From NCBI RefSeq assembly GCF_002575655.3, contig NC_053037.3:451639793-451703792 (forward strand): 64,000 nucleotides of DNA. Reading direction: 5' to 3'. Numbering within the stretch: position 1 is the stretch's first letter; each line of letters starts with the position of its first letter. This document shows positions 32,301-44,700 of the stretch, piece after piece. The stretch is from Aegilops tauschii subsp. strangulata (lineage: Eukaryota > Streptophyta > Magnoliopsida > Poales > Poaceae). Made by a program: the position numbers and the translations under genes. The notes beneath the pieces were generated by a model. It was not told the origin of the DNA. It searched no databases and was given only the letters and a program-made list of their open reading frames with translations.

Positions 32301-32597
32301 TTAAAAAATTGTTATCCCGATCAAAATCGTAGACCAAATCTGAAATTGAGTATCTCAATTGAATGAAAGAGCTTTAAAATTACGAACATAGCGAATTGAA
32401 AGAATTGAATGAAAGAGCTTCTTAAAAAATTATTGAGCCGCTCAAAATCGGGTGATGCAATTCTAAATTGTAGATCTCAATTGTGACCTTTAAAAATTAG
32501 TAAGCATATTGTATAGTATAAAATAATTGAATGAGAGAGTTTAATAAATTGTTGACCCGGTCAAAATCGGGTGACTCAATTTTAATTAGAGACCTTA
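32301..32597. repeat. Degenerate tandem repeat, period about 120 bp, 2.5 copies
   Basis: Units begin at 32301, 32422 and 32541 with ttaaaaaatt or ttaataaatt, then a ccg(a/c)tcaaaatcg core and a tctcaattg-type segment, and end with attgaatgaaagag. The periods are 121 and 119 bp. The third copy is cut by the Harbinger-type element starting at 32598. Confidence 0.75.
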
Positions 32598-33628
32598 CAG
32601 CATCTCCAACAACCGCGCTAAACAAGCGCCGCGCCGCAAATTTGGCCATTTTAGCGCGCGCGCAACCGGTAGAGTGGCTCCAGCGGGCGCGCAATAGCCG
32701 CGCGCGCGGCATATGGAGTTGGGCGCGCGGTCCGAATCGCCAACTCGCGCTGTGTATTTGGGGCGCCCGCTTCCGCGCGCGTCACACACGAGCGCTCGTG
32801 CCGCACTCTCTCCTCCCCGCCACCTTCGCCCCGCGCGCGTCACACACGAGCGCTCGTGCCGCACTCTCCTCCCCGCCACCTTCGCCCCGCGCGCGTCGGC
32901 GCCGGCGAACTTGACCCGATGGACGCACGTGCCGGCACCCCGCTGACCCCTCCACCGCCGCCGCCACCGCCGCAAACTCTAGCGCGGGGAGCGTTGGCCT
33001 CGCCTCCGCCGGAGCTCCTCCGAGCATCGGCCTCCCGCGCGGCCTCTTCATGCCGCCGCGGATGACCTCGGCGGCGGGTGGCTTCGCGCCGGCGCCGCCC
33101 CGTGCCGCCGCCCCCCCTCGAAGCTCCCCAATGCGGTGCGGCCGAAGAAGGGCAAGACATCCGCGAAGAAGAACAAGGCGGCAGACGGCTCCGGCACCTC
33201 GAAGGCGAGGAGGAAGAAGCTTGCAGGGCGTGTGACGGGCGCGGCGGCTACCGAAGCGCCGGCGAGCTCACTCGTTGAGCCGGCGGCCGACGCGCACAAC
33301 GTGTTCGACGATATGCCCCAAAGGTAGAAATTTTTTCCAAGTTTTCTTTTCTTGTTATTTTTGAATGCATTCATATAGATAACTTATTTGCATTGTTCTA
33401 TATATTTTGTAGTCTCAACGATGATGCATACATGTCAACTATGGGTGTTGGCTCCAACAATTCGCATTGGTCTCAAACCAATGACATGCATTTCGAAGAC
33501 CATGAGTTCGAGGTGGACGAGGATGGTGAGGGCATTGTCAACGCGCCGAAAGGAAGAGCGGGCAATTACACCAACGCCGAAGACATCTTACTATGCAATA
33601 CTTGGTTGCAAGTGTTGAGGGATCCATC
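32598..33628 (+). mobile_element. 5' part of a second Harbinger-type element, interrupted by the Angela-like element
   Basis: The left end cagcatctccaacaaccgcgc follows a TTA at 32595-32597, matching the Harbinger terminus pattern. It contains ORF1 (32919-33628). The right part and right TIR lie beyond the nested insertions, outside the window. Confidence 0.65.
32919..33628 (+). pseudogene. Harbinger ORF1 (Myb/SANT-like accessory protein), N-terminal half, broken
   Basis: Starts MDARAGTPLTPPPPP. Two frameshifts (near 32970 and 33130) are needed to follow the Ser/Ala/Pro-rich leader into a Lys-rich part, VRPKKGKTSAKKNKAA. An intron 33324-33412 (GT...AG) joins DMPQ to SLNDDAYMSTMGVG. The last visible part, NYTNAEDILLCNTWLQVLRDPSVG, is the start of the Myb-like helix pattern seen in ORF1 of plant Harbinger elements, a DNA-binding partner of the transposase. 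The rest is cut off by the Angela-like LTR at 33629. Confidence 0.7.
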
Positions 33629-35373
33629 TGTTGGGGACCTTTGCAGAAATTAAAAAAATTCTACGCATCACCAAGATCAATCTATGGAGAGAGTAGCAAC
33701 GAGAGAGAGGGGAGTGTACCTTAATACCCTTGAAGATCGCGATGCGGAAGCGTTACAAGAACGCGGTTGGTGGAGTCGTACACGCAGCGATTCAGATCGC
33801 GGTCGATTCCGATCTAAGCGCCGAACAACGGCACCTCCGCGTTCAACACACGTGCAGCCCGGTGACGTCTCCCACACCTTGATCCAGCAAGGAGGAGGGA
33901 GAGGTTGGGGAAGACAACTCCAGCAGCAGCACGACGGCGTGGTGGTGTTGGAGCAGCGTGGTTCTCATGCAGGGCTTCGCCAATCACTATGAAGGACGAG
34001 GAGGTGGACAGGTAGGGCTGCGCCAAGAGAGGGAGAGAGACTTTCGTGTATGGTAGCCCCAAAACCCCCACTATATATAGGAGGAGGGGAGGAGGGTGCG
34101 CCCCCTCTAGGGTTCCCACCCTAAGGGGGGCGTCAACCCTAGATGGGATGGAGGGGGGCGGCCAAGAGGGGGAGAGAGGGGGGCGCGCCCTAGGATGGGC
34201 CTTAGGCCCATCTGCGCCTTGGGCCTTGGTGGGAGGCGCACCAGCCCACTCAAGGGCTGGTCCCTTCCCACTCTTGGCCCATGCACGCCTCCGGGGCAGG
34301 TGGCCCCTCCCGGTGGACCCCCGAAACCCTTCCGGTGGTCCCAGTACATTACCGGTGATGCCCGGAACACTTCCAGTGTCCAAATCCTCACTTCCTATAT
34401 ATCATTCTTTACCTCCGGACCATTCTGAAACTCCTCGTGACGTCCGGGATCTCATCCGGGACTCCGAACAACATTCGGTAACCACGTACATACTTTCCCT
34501 ATAACCCTTGCATCATCGAACCTTAAGTGTGTAGACCCTACGGGTTCGGGAACCATGCAGACATGACCGAGACATCTCTCTGGCCAATAATCAACAGCGG
34601 GATCTGGATAACCATGTTGGCTCCCACATGTTCCACGATGATCTCATCGGATGAACCATGATGTCGGGGATTCAATCAATCCCGTATACAATTCCCTTTG
34701 TCTACCGGTATGATACTTGCCCGAGATTCGATCGTCGGTATCCCTATACCTTGTTCAATCTCGTTACCGGCAAGTCTCTTTACTCGTTCGTAACACATCA
34801 TCCCGTGATCAACTCCTTGGTCACATTGAGCTCATTATGATGATGTCCTATCGAGTGGGCCCAGAGATACCTCTCCGTCACACGGAGTGACAAATCCCAG
34901 TCTCGATTCGTGCCAACCCAACAGACACTTTCGGAGATACCTATAGTGTACCTTTATAGCCACCCAGTTACGTTGTGACGTTTGGCACACCCAAAGCATT
35001 CCTACGGTATTCGGGAGTTGCACAATCTCATGGTCTAGGGAAATGATACTTGACATTATAAAAGCTTTAGCAGACGAACTACACGATCTTGTGCTATGCT
35101 TAGGATTGGGTCTTGTCCATCACATCATTCTCCTAATGATGTGATCCCGTTAGCAACGACATCCAATGTCCATGGTCAGGAAACCGTAACCATCTATTGA
35201 TCAACGAGCTAGTCAACTAGAGGCTCACTAGGGACATGTTGTGCTCTATGTATTCACACATGTATTACGATTTTCGGATAACACAATTATAGCATGAACA
35301 ATAGACAATTATCATGAACAAGGAAATATAATAATAACCACTTTATTATTGCCTGTAGGGCATATTTCCAACA
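33629..35373 (-). repeat. 3' LTR, Angela-like
   Basis: 1745 bp, ends TGTTGG...CCCAACA on the minus strand, the usual length for this family. A TATATATA-type box on the minus strand near 34070-34080 precedes the transcribed part that holds the conserved block around 33660-33900. Open frames on both strands are not genes. Confidence 0.93.
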
Positions 35374-35386
35374 GTCTCCCACTTGC
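35374..35386 (-). other. Polypurine tract, Angela-like element
   Basis: Minus strand GCAAGTGGGAGAC directly before the LTR start TGTTGGAAA, the standard arrangement in BARE-type elements. Confidence 0.85.
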
Positions 35387-35420
35387 ACTAGAGTCAATAA
35401 TCTAGTTACATTGTGATGAG

Positions 35421-37186
35421 TCAAACACCCATAGAGTTCTGGTGTTGATCATGTTTTGCTCGCGGAAGAGGTTTAGTCAACGGATCTACGACATTCAGAT
35501 CCGTATGCACTTTACAAATATCTATGTCTCCATCTTGAATATATTCACGAATGGAGTTGAAGCGACGCTTGATATGCCTGGTCTTCTTGTGAAACCTGGG
35601 CTCCTTGGCAAGGGCAATAGCTCCAGTGTTGTCACAGAAGAGAGTCATCGGGCCCGACGCTTTGGGAATTACTCCTAGGTCGGTGATGAACTCCTTCATC
35701 CAGACTGCTTCCTGTGCTGCCTCCGAGGCTGCTATGTACTCTGCTTCACATGTAGATCTCGCCACGACGCTTTGCTTGCAACTGCACCAGCTGACTGCCC
35801 CACCACTCAAAATATACATGTATCCGGTTTGTGACTTGGAGTCATCCAGATCTGTGTCGAAGCTAGCATTGACGTAACCCTTTACGACGAGCTCTTCGTC
35901 ACCTCCATAAACGAGAAACATATCCTTAGTCCTTTTCAGGTACTTCAGGATATTCTTGACCGCTGTCCAGTGTTCCATGTCGGGATTACTTTGGTACCTT
36001 CCTACCAAACTTACGGCAAGGTTCACATCAGGTCTGGTACACAACATGGCATACATAATAAACTCTATGGCCGAGGCATAGGGGATGACACTCATCTTTT
36101 CTCTATCTTCTGCCGTGGTCGGGCATTGAGCCGTGCTCAATCTCACACCTTGCAATACAGGCAAGAACCCCTTCTTGGGCTGATCCATATTGAACTTCTT
36201 CAATATCTTGTCAAGGTATGTGCTTTGTGAAAGACCAATGAGGCGTCTCGATCTATCTCTATAGATCTTGATGCCTAATATGTAAGCAGCTTCTCCAAGG
36301 TCCTTCATTGAAAAACACTTATTCAAGTAGGCCTTTATGCTTTCCAAAAATTCTATATCATTTCCCATCAATAGTATGTCATCCACATATAATATGAGAA
36401 ATGCTACAGAGCTCCCACTCACTTTCTTGTAAACACAGGCTTCTCCATAAGTCTGTGTAAACCCAAACGCTTTGATCATCTCATCAAAGCGAATGTTCCA
36501 ACTCCGAGATGCTTGCACCAACCCATAGATTGAGCGCTGGAGCTTGCATACCTTGTCAGCATTCTTAGGATCGACAAAACCTTCCGACTGCATCATATAC
36601 AATTCTTCCTTAAGGAAACCATTAAGGAATGCTGTTTTGACGTCCATTTGCCATATCTCATAGTCATAGAATGCGGCAATTGCTAACATGATTCGGATGG
36701 ACTTCAGCTTCGCTACGGGTGAGAAGGTCTCATCCTAGTCAACCCCTTGAACTTGTCGATAACCCTTAGCGACAAGCCAAGCCTTATAGATGGTCACATT
36801 ACCATCCGCGTCAGTCTTCTTCTTAAAGATCCATTTATTCTCTATGGCTTGCCGATCATCGGGCAAGTCGGTCAAAGTCCATACTTCGTTTTCATACATG
36901 GATCCTATCTCGGATTTCATGGCTTCAAACCATTTGTTCGAATCCGAGCCCGCCATCGCTTCTTCATAGTTCGAAGGTTCACCATTGTCTAACAACATGA
37001 TTTCCAGGACAGGGTTGCCGTACCACTCTGGTGCGGAACGTATCCTTGTGGACCTACTAAGTTCAGTAGCAACTTGATCCGAAGTTTCATGATCATCATC
37101 ATTAACTTCCTCTCTAGTCGGTGCAGGCACCATAGAAACATCTTCCTGAGCTGCGCTACTCTCCGGTTCAAGAGGCAATACCTCGT
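35421..37186 (-). pseudogene. Angela-like copia RT and RNase H
   Basis: Reads leftward from the junction at 37186 (VLPLEPESSAAQEDVS). It contains the integrase-RT linker, the RT entry motif (YEEAMAGSDSNKWFEAMKSE, WIFKKKTDADGN), the catalytic box YVDDILLMGN near 36370 and RNase H (SQTGYMYILSGGAVSW, ARSTCEAEY, LFCDNTGAIALA, KHIKRRF...). It ends near 35421. An in-frame TAG at 36735-36737 replaces a Tyr codon in GVD-DETFSPVAKLKS. The rest of RT and RNase H is intact. Missing gag, protease and integrase lie beyond the nested insertions. Confidence 0.9.
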
Positions 37187-38593
37187 TGATAACCCACAAG
37201 TATAGGGGATCGCAACAGTTTTCGAGGGTAGAGTATTCAACCCAAATTTATTGATTCGACACAAGGGGAGCCAAAGAATATTCTCAAGTATTAGCAGTTG
37301 AGTTGTCAATTCAACCACACCTGGATAACTTAATATCTGCAGCAAAGTATTTAGTAGCAAAGTAGTATGGAAGTAACGGTAATGGTAGCAAAAGTAATAT
37401 TTTTGGGTTTTGTAGTGATTGTAACAGTAGCAATGGAAAAGTAAATAAGCGAAGAACAATATGTGAAAAGCTCGTAGTCATTGGATCGGTGATGGAGAAT
37501 TATGCCGGATGCGGTTCATCATGTAACAATCATAACATAGGATGACATAGAACTAGCTCCAATTCATCAATGTAATGTAGGCATGTATTCCGAATATAGT
37601 CATACGTGCTTATGGAAAAGAACTTGCATGACATCTTTTGTCCTACCCTCCCGTGGCAGCGGGGTCCTAACGGAAACTAAGGGATATTAAGGCCTCCTTT
37701 TAATAGAGTACCGGACCAAAGCATTAACACATAGTGAATACATGAACTCCTCAAACTACGGTCATCACCGGGAGTGGTCCCGATTATTGTCACTTCGGGG
37801 TTGCCGGATCATAACACATAGTAGGTGACTATAGACTTGCAAGATAAGATCAAGAACTCACATATATTCATGAAAACATAATAGGTTCAGATCTGAAGTC
37901 ATGGCACTCGGGCCCTAGTGACAAGCATTAAGCATAGCAAATTCATAGCAACATCAATCTCAGAACATAGTGGATACTAGGGATCAAACCCTAACAAAAC
38001 TAACTCGATTACATGATAAATCTCATCCAACCCATCACCGTCCAACAAGCCTACAATGGAATTACTCACGCACGGCGGTGAGCATCATGAAATTGGTGAT
38101 GGAGGATGGTTGATGATGACGACGGCGACGGATTCCCCTCTCCGGAGCCCCGAACGGACTCCAGATCAGCCCTCCCGAGAGAGTTTAGGGCTTGGCGGTG
38201 GCTCCGTATCGTAAAACGCGATGAATCTTTCTCTCTGATTTTTTTCTCCCCGAACGTGAATATATAGAGTTGGAGTTGAGGTCGGTGGAGCTCCAAGGGG
38301 CCCACGAGGCAGGGGGCGCGCCCTGGGGGAGCAGGCGCGCCTCCCACCCTCGTGGACAGGGTGTGGGCCCCCTGGCCTTGATTCTTTCGCCAGCATTTTT
38401 AATTATTTCCAAAAATAATCTCCGTGAAGTTTCAGGTCATTCCAAGAATTTTTGTTTCTTCACAAAGATAACACCATGGCAATTCTGCTGGAAACAAGCG
38501 TCAGTCCGGGTTAGTTCCATTCAAATCATGCAAGTTAGAGTCCAAAACAAGGGCAAAAGTGTTTGGAAAAGTAGATACGACGGAGACGTATCA
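37187..38593 (-). repeat. 3' LTR, WHAM-like
   Basis: 1407 bp. On the minus strand it starts TGATACGTCTCCGTCGTATC, on the plus strand tgataacccacaag. CTATATATTC on the minus strand near 38260 is a likely TATA box. The plus-strand region 38270-38360 has gcgcgcc-rich blocks like those of the Sabrina-like LTR, showing that the families share an LTR layout. Confidence 0.87.
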
Positions 38594-40631
38594 ACTCCCC
38601 CAAGCTTAAACCTTTGCTTGTCCTCAAGCAATTCAGTTGATAAACTGAAAGTGATAAAGAAAAACTTTTACAAACTCTGTTTGCTCTTGTTGTTGTAAAT
38701 ATGTAAAGCCAGCATTCAAGTTTTCAGCAAAGATTATGAACTAACCATATTCACAATAACACTTAGGTCTCATGTTTACTCATGTCAATGGCATAATCAA
38801 CTAGCGAGCAATAATAATAAATCTCGGATGACAACACTTTCTCAAAGCAATCATAATATGATATAACAAGATGGTATCTCGCTAGCCCTTTCTGAGACCG
38901 CAAAACATAAATGCAGAGCACCTTTAAAGATCAAGGACTGACTAGACATTGTAATTCATGGTAAAAGAGATCCAATCATAGTCATACCCAATATAAATTA
39001 ACAGTAATGAATGCAAATGACAGCGGTGCTCTCCAGCTGGTGCTTTTTAATAAGAGGGTGATGACTCAACATAAAAGTAAATAGATAGGCCCTTTGAAGA
39101 GGGAAGCGGGGATTTGTAGAGGTGCCAGAGCTTGGTTTTGAAATAGAGATAAATAATATTTTGAGCGGTATACTTTCATTGTCAACATAACAACCAAGAG
39201 ATGGCGATATCTTCCATGCGGTTCCCAAACACATTATAGGCGGTTCCCCAACAGAATGGTAAAGTTTATACTCCCCCTCCACCAACAAGCATCAATCCAT
39301 GGCTTTCTCGAAACAACGAGTGCCTCCAACTAACAAGAGTCCCGGGGGAGTTTTGTTTGCAATTATTTTGATTTGATTTGCATAAAGCATGGGACTGGGC
39401 ATCCCGATGACCAGCCATTTTCTCGTGAGTGAGGAGCGGAGTCCACTCCTATTGAGAATAACCCGCCTAGCATGGAAGATACAGACATCCCTAGTTGATA
39501 CATGAGCTATTCGAGCATACAAAACATAATTTCATTTGAAGGTTTAGAGTTTGGCACATACAAATTTACTTGGAACGGCAGGTAGATACCGCATATAGGA
39601 AGGTATAGTGGACTCATATGGAATAACTTTGGGGTTTAAGGGATTGGATGCACAAGCAGTATTCCCGCTTAGTACAAATGAAGGCTAGCAAAAGACTGGG
39701 AAGCGACCAACTAGAGAGCGACAACAGTCATGAACATGCATTAAAATTAATAAACATTGAGTGCAAGCATGAGTAGGATATAATCCACCATGAACATAAA
39801 TATCATGAAGGCTATGTTGATTTTTTTCAACTACATGCGTGAACATGTGCCAAGTCAAGTCACTTAAATCATTCAAAGGAGGATACCACCCTATGATACA
39901 ACATCACAACCATTTTAATAGCATATTGGCACGCAAGGTAAACCATTATAAGCTCCTAGCTAATTAAGCATGGCATAAGCAACTACAATCTCTAACTGTC
40001 ATTGCAAACATGTTTATTCATAATAGGCTGAATCAGGAACGATGAACTAATCATATTTACAAAAACAAGAAAGGTCGAGTTCATACCAGCTTCTCTCATC
40101 TCAATCAGTCCATCATATATCGTCATAATTGCCTTTCACTTGCACGACCGAATGATGTGAATAATAATAACAGTGCAAGTGCATTGGACTAAGCTGGAAT
40201 CTGCGAGCATTCAATAAAACAGAAGAAGACAAGGAAATATGGGCTCTTGGTTAAATCAACAATAATGCATATAAGGGCCACTTCAACAATTTCATCATGG
40301 TCTTCTCCTATCGACCCTCAAAGAAAAGAAAAGAAATAAAACTATTTACACGAGAAAGCTCCCAACAAGCAAAAGAAGAACAAGAAATCTTTTTTTGTTT
40401 TCTTTTAATTATTACTACTACAGGCAAGAAAGTAAACTAGCTAAAAGCTACTAGTATTTTTTTTGGTTTTTATTGAAGTTTTTCAAACACACAAGAAGAA
40501 GCAAGAAACAGGAAATAAACTAGTATGGATAGTACAATGAAAGAGTATGAGCACCGACAACTAGCAATGAGTGTGTGAATATCAATGTAATGTCGGTGGG
40601 AAATACGTACCCCCAAGCTTAGGCTTTTGGC
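38594..40631 (-). other. PPT and non-coding 3' region of the WHAM-like element
   Basis: The minus strand ends TTTAAGCTTGGGGGAGT (38594-38610), the PPT. The rest is AT-rich with small ORFs only and no recognised protein. A second ccccaagctta block at 40612-40621 is a PPT-like duplicate next to the ORF. Confidence 0.7.
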
Positions 40632-41594
40632 CTAAGTTGGTCTATTGCCACGGCTGGCCTGGCGGATATCCGAAGTTGTAACTGGGGTCGTACTGAGATG
40701 AAGCCTCGGGTTGCCACTAGTTGGCAACCTCCTCCGGATCCCACTGGTAAACAGACTGGTGTGGGGGGACAAATTGTGGTTCCGGATCTGGCTCTGTAGC
40801 TGATGTGGGGTTCCGGTAGGCGTGAATGGCCTCCAGCGGAACAAGGTACTTGCCTGCAGATAAGTCAAACAAGGAAGGAGCAGGCAAAGTAATAGTCAGG
40901 GTGATTTTTATCAAATATCAGTCTATAATTAAGCTCCTTTTTCCTGTTCTTAACAATGAAATCATGTGCTACCATACTCTTATAATCTAGAAAAACAGTA
41001 GGCAACAACTTTTCTTCTTTCTCATAATGTCTAATAGGTATGTTAAAATGTGCAGCAGGGCATGAGGCGAAGATGCCTCCCAAGATGGGGCCCTTGGTAC
41101 GGTTAAGGTTTTAACCGCTTTGCAACAATAGCGCCCATACTAAATGTGTCATCATGAAATAAGGCATGGCACAAGATAACAATATCAGGGGCACTCAGGT
41201 TTCCACAGTTTCCGCGACCAATTAAGCATCTACTAGCAAATAGAGCAAAGTAACGTAGAACAAGAAGTGTATGCTAGTAATTCGTGCGTCGGAAACCTTC
41301 CTCGTTTCCCCTACAGCAATGGTATCAATAAACCCATCCACATCGTCACGATGTGGTTCCTCTATGATGCCCGAAAAGGGCAACTTGCAAACCTCACAAA
41401 ATTCACGAAGGGTCATCTCCTTATACTTATCATATAAATAAAAATCCACCGTAGGTGGTGACCTCCTAGAATGGAAATGAAAATTTTGCACAAAGATATT
41501 GGTGAGTAAGAGATACTGTTCGCGTTGGTCGCGGAGGAAGTCGGTGAGGCCTGCATTCTCAGCCAACTCATAAAAATCATCATAAATCCCGGCT
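40632..41594 (-). pseudogene. Athila-type extra ORF, broken C-terminal part
   Basis: From the junction at 41594 the minus strand reads GIYDDFYELAENAGLTDFL and stays in frame to about 41222. It then continues through shifted frames: CLIGRGNCGNLSAPD, then the block AHFNIPIRHYEKEEKLLPT at 40865-41083, then AGKYLVPLEAIHAYRN to about 40632. Several stops and shifts separate these blocks. The protein has no enzyme motif. In the Athila lineage a third ORF of unknown or env-like role lies 3' of pol; this position and length fit, but identity is inference. Confidence 0.6.
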
Positions 41595-42119
41595 TGTTGG
41601 GGATATTACTGCTGGGCATAAACCGGCCAGGAGAGGCCGGGTTATCCCCATAATGGATTATTATATCTGAAGCCCATGAAGATCAAGATGGAGGCACTTT
41701 ATGAAGGCCCAGGGCCCAAAGTCGGTTTAAAGGTCTGTAGATGTAAACCGGCATTGATATGTAAACTTGTGTTGTAAGATAGAAAGAGCAGAGACCGAGC
41801 CGGACACGTTTATGAGCCGGCCTCGGAATCCTGTAAACCGGCGGGCGTCAACCCATGTATATAAGGGGATGACCCGGCGGCAGTTTAGGGACAACAAACA
41901 ACAACTCGAGACTCAGGCAAAGCGTATTCGCTCCATGGTCATCGAAACCCTAGCAATTCCACAACAACTGGATCGTAGGCTTTTACCTTCACCGCAAGGG
42001 GCCGAACCAGTATAAACTCTCTGCGTCCCTTGTCCGCTTAACCCCTTTAAGCTAACCCGTTGCGATGGCTCCACGACTAAGTCCTTTCTCTAGGACATCT
42101 GCCGTGACAAAACCACGAT
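41595..42119 (+). repeat. 5' LTR of the Tat-lineage element
   Basis: About 525 bp, starts TGTTGGGGATATTACTGC. The expected terminal CA appears mutated to TA (ccacgata). Repeated aaaccggc and ggccgg motifs; TATATAAG near 41858 is the likely TATA box. Confidence 0.8.
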
Positions 42120-42120
42120 A

Positions 42121-42139
42121 ATTGGCGCCCACCGTGGGG
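42121..42139 (+). other. Primer binding site of the Tat-lineage element
   Basis: ATTGGCGCCCACCGTGGGG right after the LTR matches the PBS class used by many grass Tat-lineage gypsy elements (normally TTGGCGCC...). Confidence 0.75.
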
Positions 42140-44700
42140 CTATTGCACGATGGTTTCGAGTTCTTAGAGGGCAGCTTCGAAGGACTCAAGGGCTACGCTG
42201 TGGGCCGGATGACCAAGAGTCGTCGCGGCAAGCTCTACATCGACGACGCGGGCTGGGGCCCCGAGGCCGGCTCAATTGAGTACAGGTACCAGGTCCCCTT
42301 CGGCGGCATCCACGTTTTCATTGGCAAGATCGGCGAACCGGGCCCTGAGCCGGACATCTGCACCGACATCATCGAGACGGCTCAGCGTGCGAGATCTGCC
42401 CGGGTTAAGCCTGCCATGAAGCGTGCCTTCGTCGGAGTCATCCACGGAGTGGAATCTGAGGATAGATAGGAATCTGGTGGTGAAACCGTCGTTTATTCCG
42501 GCGACGAGTCATTGACCGGAGAGACCGAGTCATTGCACCAATTGCAAGATGGCCGGATTGGGGGCTGTTCCGATGGCGACAGTATTCCGGACCCCTTTGA
42601 TCCGCCAAACCGGGTTGCAATCTTCATGGCCGGTACACAGCCAGTGCTCCACTCTTCGACCGTAGCGGCGATGATTTCCGGATCAGTAGCAGCGACAGCG
42701 GCCGGGTCAGGAGGCCCTGTGCGACCGTCGGCTCAGGTTTTATCTGATTTATTTGACGCCTTGGCAGCACTGATGGCGGAGGTTAATCCGGCGAATCAAG
42801 ATGAGCATAATGCGGAAATCGCGAAGGTGAAAGATCAAATAACCCAGGCCAAGGCTGACCTGGCAGCTGAGGATACCAGGATGGCTGCGGAACAGGCCGC
42901 ATTGGATGCACAGGCTTACAGGCTTATGCTGGATCAGAGCGCGTCAAACGATGTCATGAGGAGAAGGTACCGATCTCACCTGCCGCCGGTTTATGAGGCC
43001 AAGAACCTCTTTAATACTCTAGGAGTGGGGACCAGTAATCCGCCAGTGGTAAACTGGGTAGAGACACCTGGAACGGGGGCGCCGGTTCAACCACGTCCAA
43101 CTGATCCGCCTCGTCAGAACAACGTTTTGTCACAACACGTCCCAACACCACCGGGTCATTACTCTAACCCGATGGATAACATTGTCGCTGCCGCTTCATG
43201 ACTGGCAGCCCTCCCGATCGAGGGTGAGTCCCCAGTAGCGGTTGAGACGCGACAGGCTAGGGAGCTCCTTCAGATAGCTTTGACTCAGCAGTAGGCTTAT
43301 TCATATAGTCGCGAAAGGATCCATTCTACTCCCCGCCCAAGCCGTAGTTACAACAGGCATATCAATGAACTGGCCGTATCAAGCAGCGCGCGAAACCGTA
43401 AACCGCCTCGTGGCCATAACCCGGCGGGTGGCGGTGGTGATGCTCAGGATGTGGTGGATCGTGCTAGGGCACGTCGAGAGGCTGAGTTAGCGGCGCAACA
43501 TGACGCTCGCTAACTTACTCCGGTTCCTCCGACCACATCAGTGGAACCAGGGGTTACTTCCAGTTCTTTGGGAGTACCATGTCTCGTCCCAGCGCTGCGC
43601 AACGTGCGTCTGCCCAAGGATTTCAAGGGCCCACGTAAAGTGCCGAATTACACCACCGATTTATCCCCCGAGTCATGGGTTGAAAGCTATGAGATGGCAA
43701 TGGAGATGCTGGATGTGGACGATGCGGCGTGTGCTAAATACTTCACCATGATGCTGGAGGGGACAGCCCGCACTTGGCTGAAGAACTTGCCGGCTAACTC
43801 CATTGGGTCATGGGCCGAATTAAGGGCCCGGTTTATCCAGAATTTCAAGGATACATGCAAGCAGCCCATGTCAATTGTGGACTTAGCTGCCTGTGTCCAG
43901 GAGGAAGGAGAATCAACAACCCGTTGGGTGCGCCGGGTTTCGGAGATTTTGCATTCATCGGACCGCATCAACGCTGATACAACAGTTTTGACATTGGAAG
44001 GCAATTGCCAGTTTGCACCTCTGAAGTTGAAGTTGGGACGGCTCAAACGTCATTGTAATGACATGGGAACACTTATGGCAGCTCTGGTAAAGTATGCCGA
44101 CTCTGATAGTACCAAGGACCCCGAGTCTGACGATGAAAAGACAGGGAAGAGAAAGAAGAGCGGCAACACCAAGGGGCAGCAGCATAACCCGGTGGGTCAT
44201 GAAAACAGCGGTAAGCGTAAGGCGGATAACAGTTTAGATTTTGTGGCTAATATCAACACGCAGGACAAAGGCCAGAGGCGTAAGGGTAAACCGCCCCAGC
44301 GTGGTGGAGGACCAAGTCCTAATCCGGAGCGTTTGTCTTATCTGTTAAACCAGCCTTGCCCAAAGCACGAGACGCGGGACAAACCCTCCACGCACCTCTG
44401 AAAAGATTGTTATATCATGTAGGAGTTCAAAAATTCCGAATTTTTTGGTATGATCACGGACCGGGCAGCGGTTCAGGCCCTGGATCTCATGGGCCGGATT
44501 ATGGTGGAGGCAGTTCCGGTTCAGGTTTTCACGGTAACCAGAGCGGACATGGTAATCAAGGCAATCAGGGCAACCAAGGTGGTTATAATCATCAGGGGAG
44601 TCAGCAGCAACAGTAGCAGTCGGGTTACCAGAGCAACCCGAAGCAATTGAATAGTGGACAGTATCATGTCTTCACCACTAGTCTATGCAAGCGCGATCAG
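42122..44700 (+). pseudogene. Tat-lineage gag, with multiple stops
   Basis: One reading frame is open apart from stops at 42467-42469, 43199-43201, about 43291 and about 43511. The N-terminal leader (GYAVGRMTKSRRGKLYIDD) is followed by a spacer with a coiled-coil segment (AEIAKVKDQITQAKADLAAED). The retrotransposon gag domain is at 43541-44100 (NVRLPKDFKGPRKVPNYTTD, ARTWLKNLPANSIGSWAELR). The TRDKPSTHL stop at 44399-44401 replaces a Trp. A shift near 44435 moves the Gly/Asn/Gln-rich tail (GSGPGSHGPDYGGGSSGSG) into the pol frame. Not translatable as it stands. Confidence 0.85.

Larger units (their letters stand above)
33629..37186 (-). mobile_element. BARE-1/WIS/Angela-type copia, 3' part, minus orientation
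   Basis: The LTR at 33629-35373 strongly resembles the Triticeae BARE-1/WIS/Angela LTR (TGTTGGAAATATGCCC... on the minus strand). PPT and pol lie to its right, so this is the 3' end of the element. It sits in the Harbinger ORF1 (left junction 33628/33629; candidate TSD ccatc at 33624-33628, partner outside the window). It is interrupted at 37186 by the WHAM-like element. Confidence 0.92.
37187..41594 (-). mobile_element. Athila-lineage gypsy element (WHAM-like), 3' part, minus orientation
   Basis: The LTR is at 37187-38593, with the PPT on its right side, so the 3' end is seen. Left junction 37186/37187 in Angela pol; candidate TSD ctcgt (37182-37186). The interior is 2 kb of non-coding DNA and a broken ORF at 40632-41594. 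The Tat-lineage element interrupts it at 41595. The WHAM name is from memory. Confidence 0.8.
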
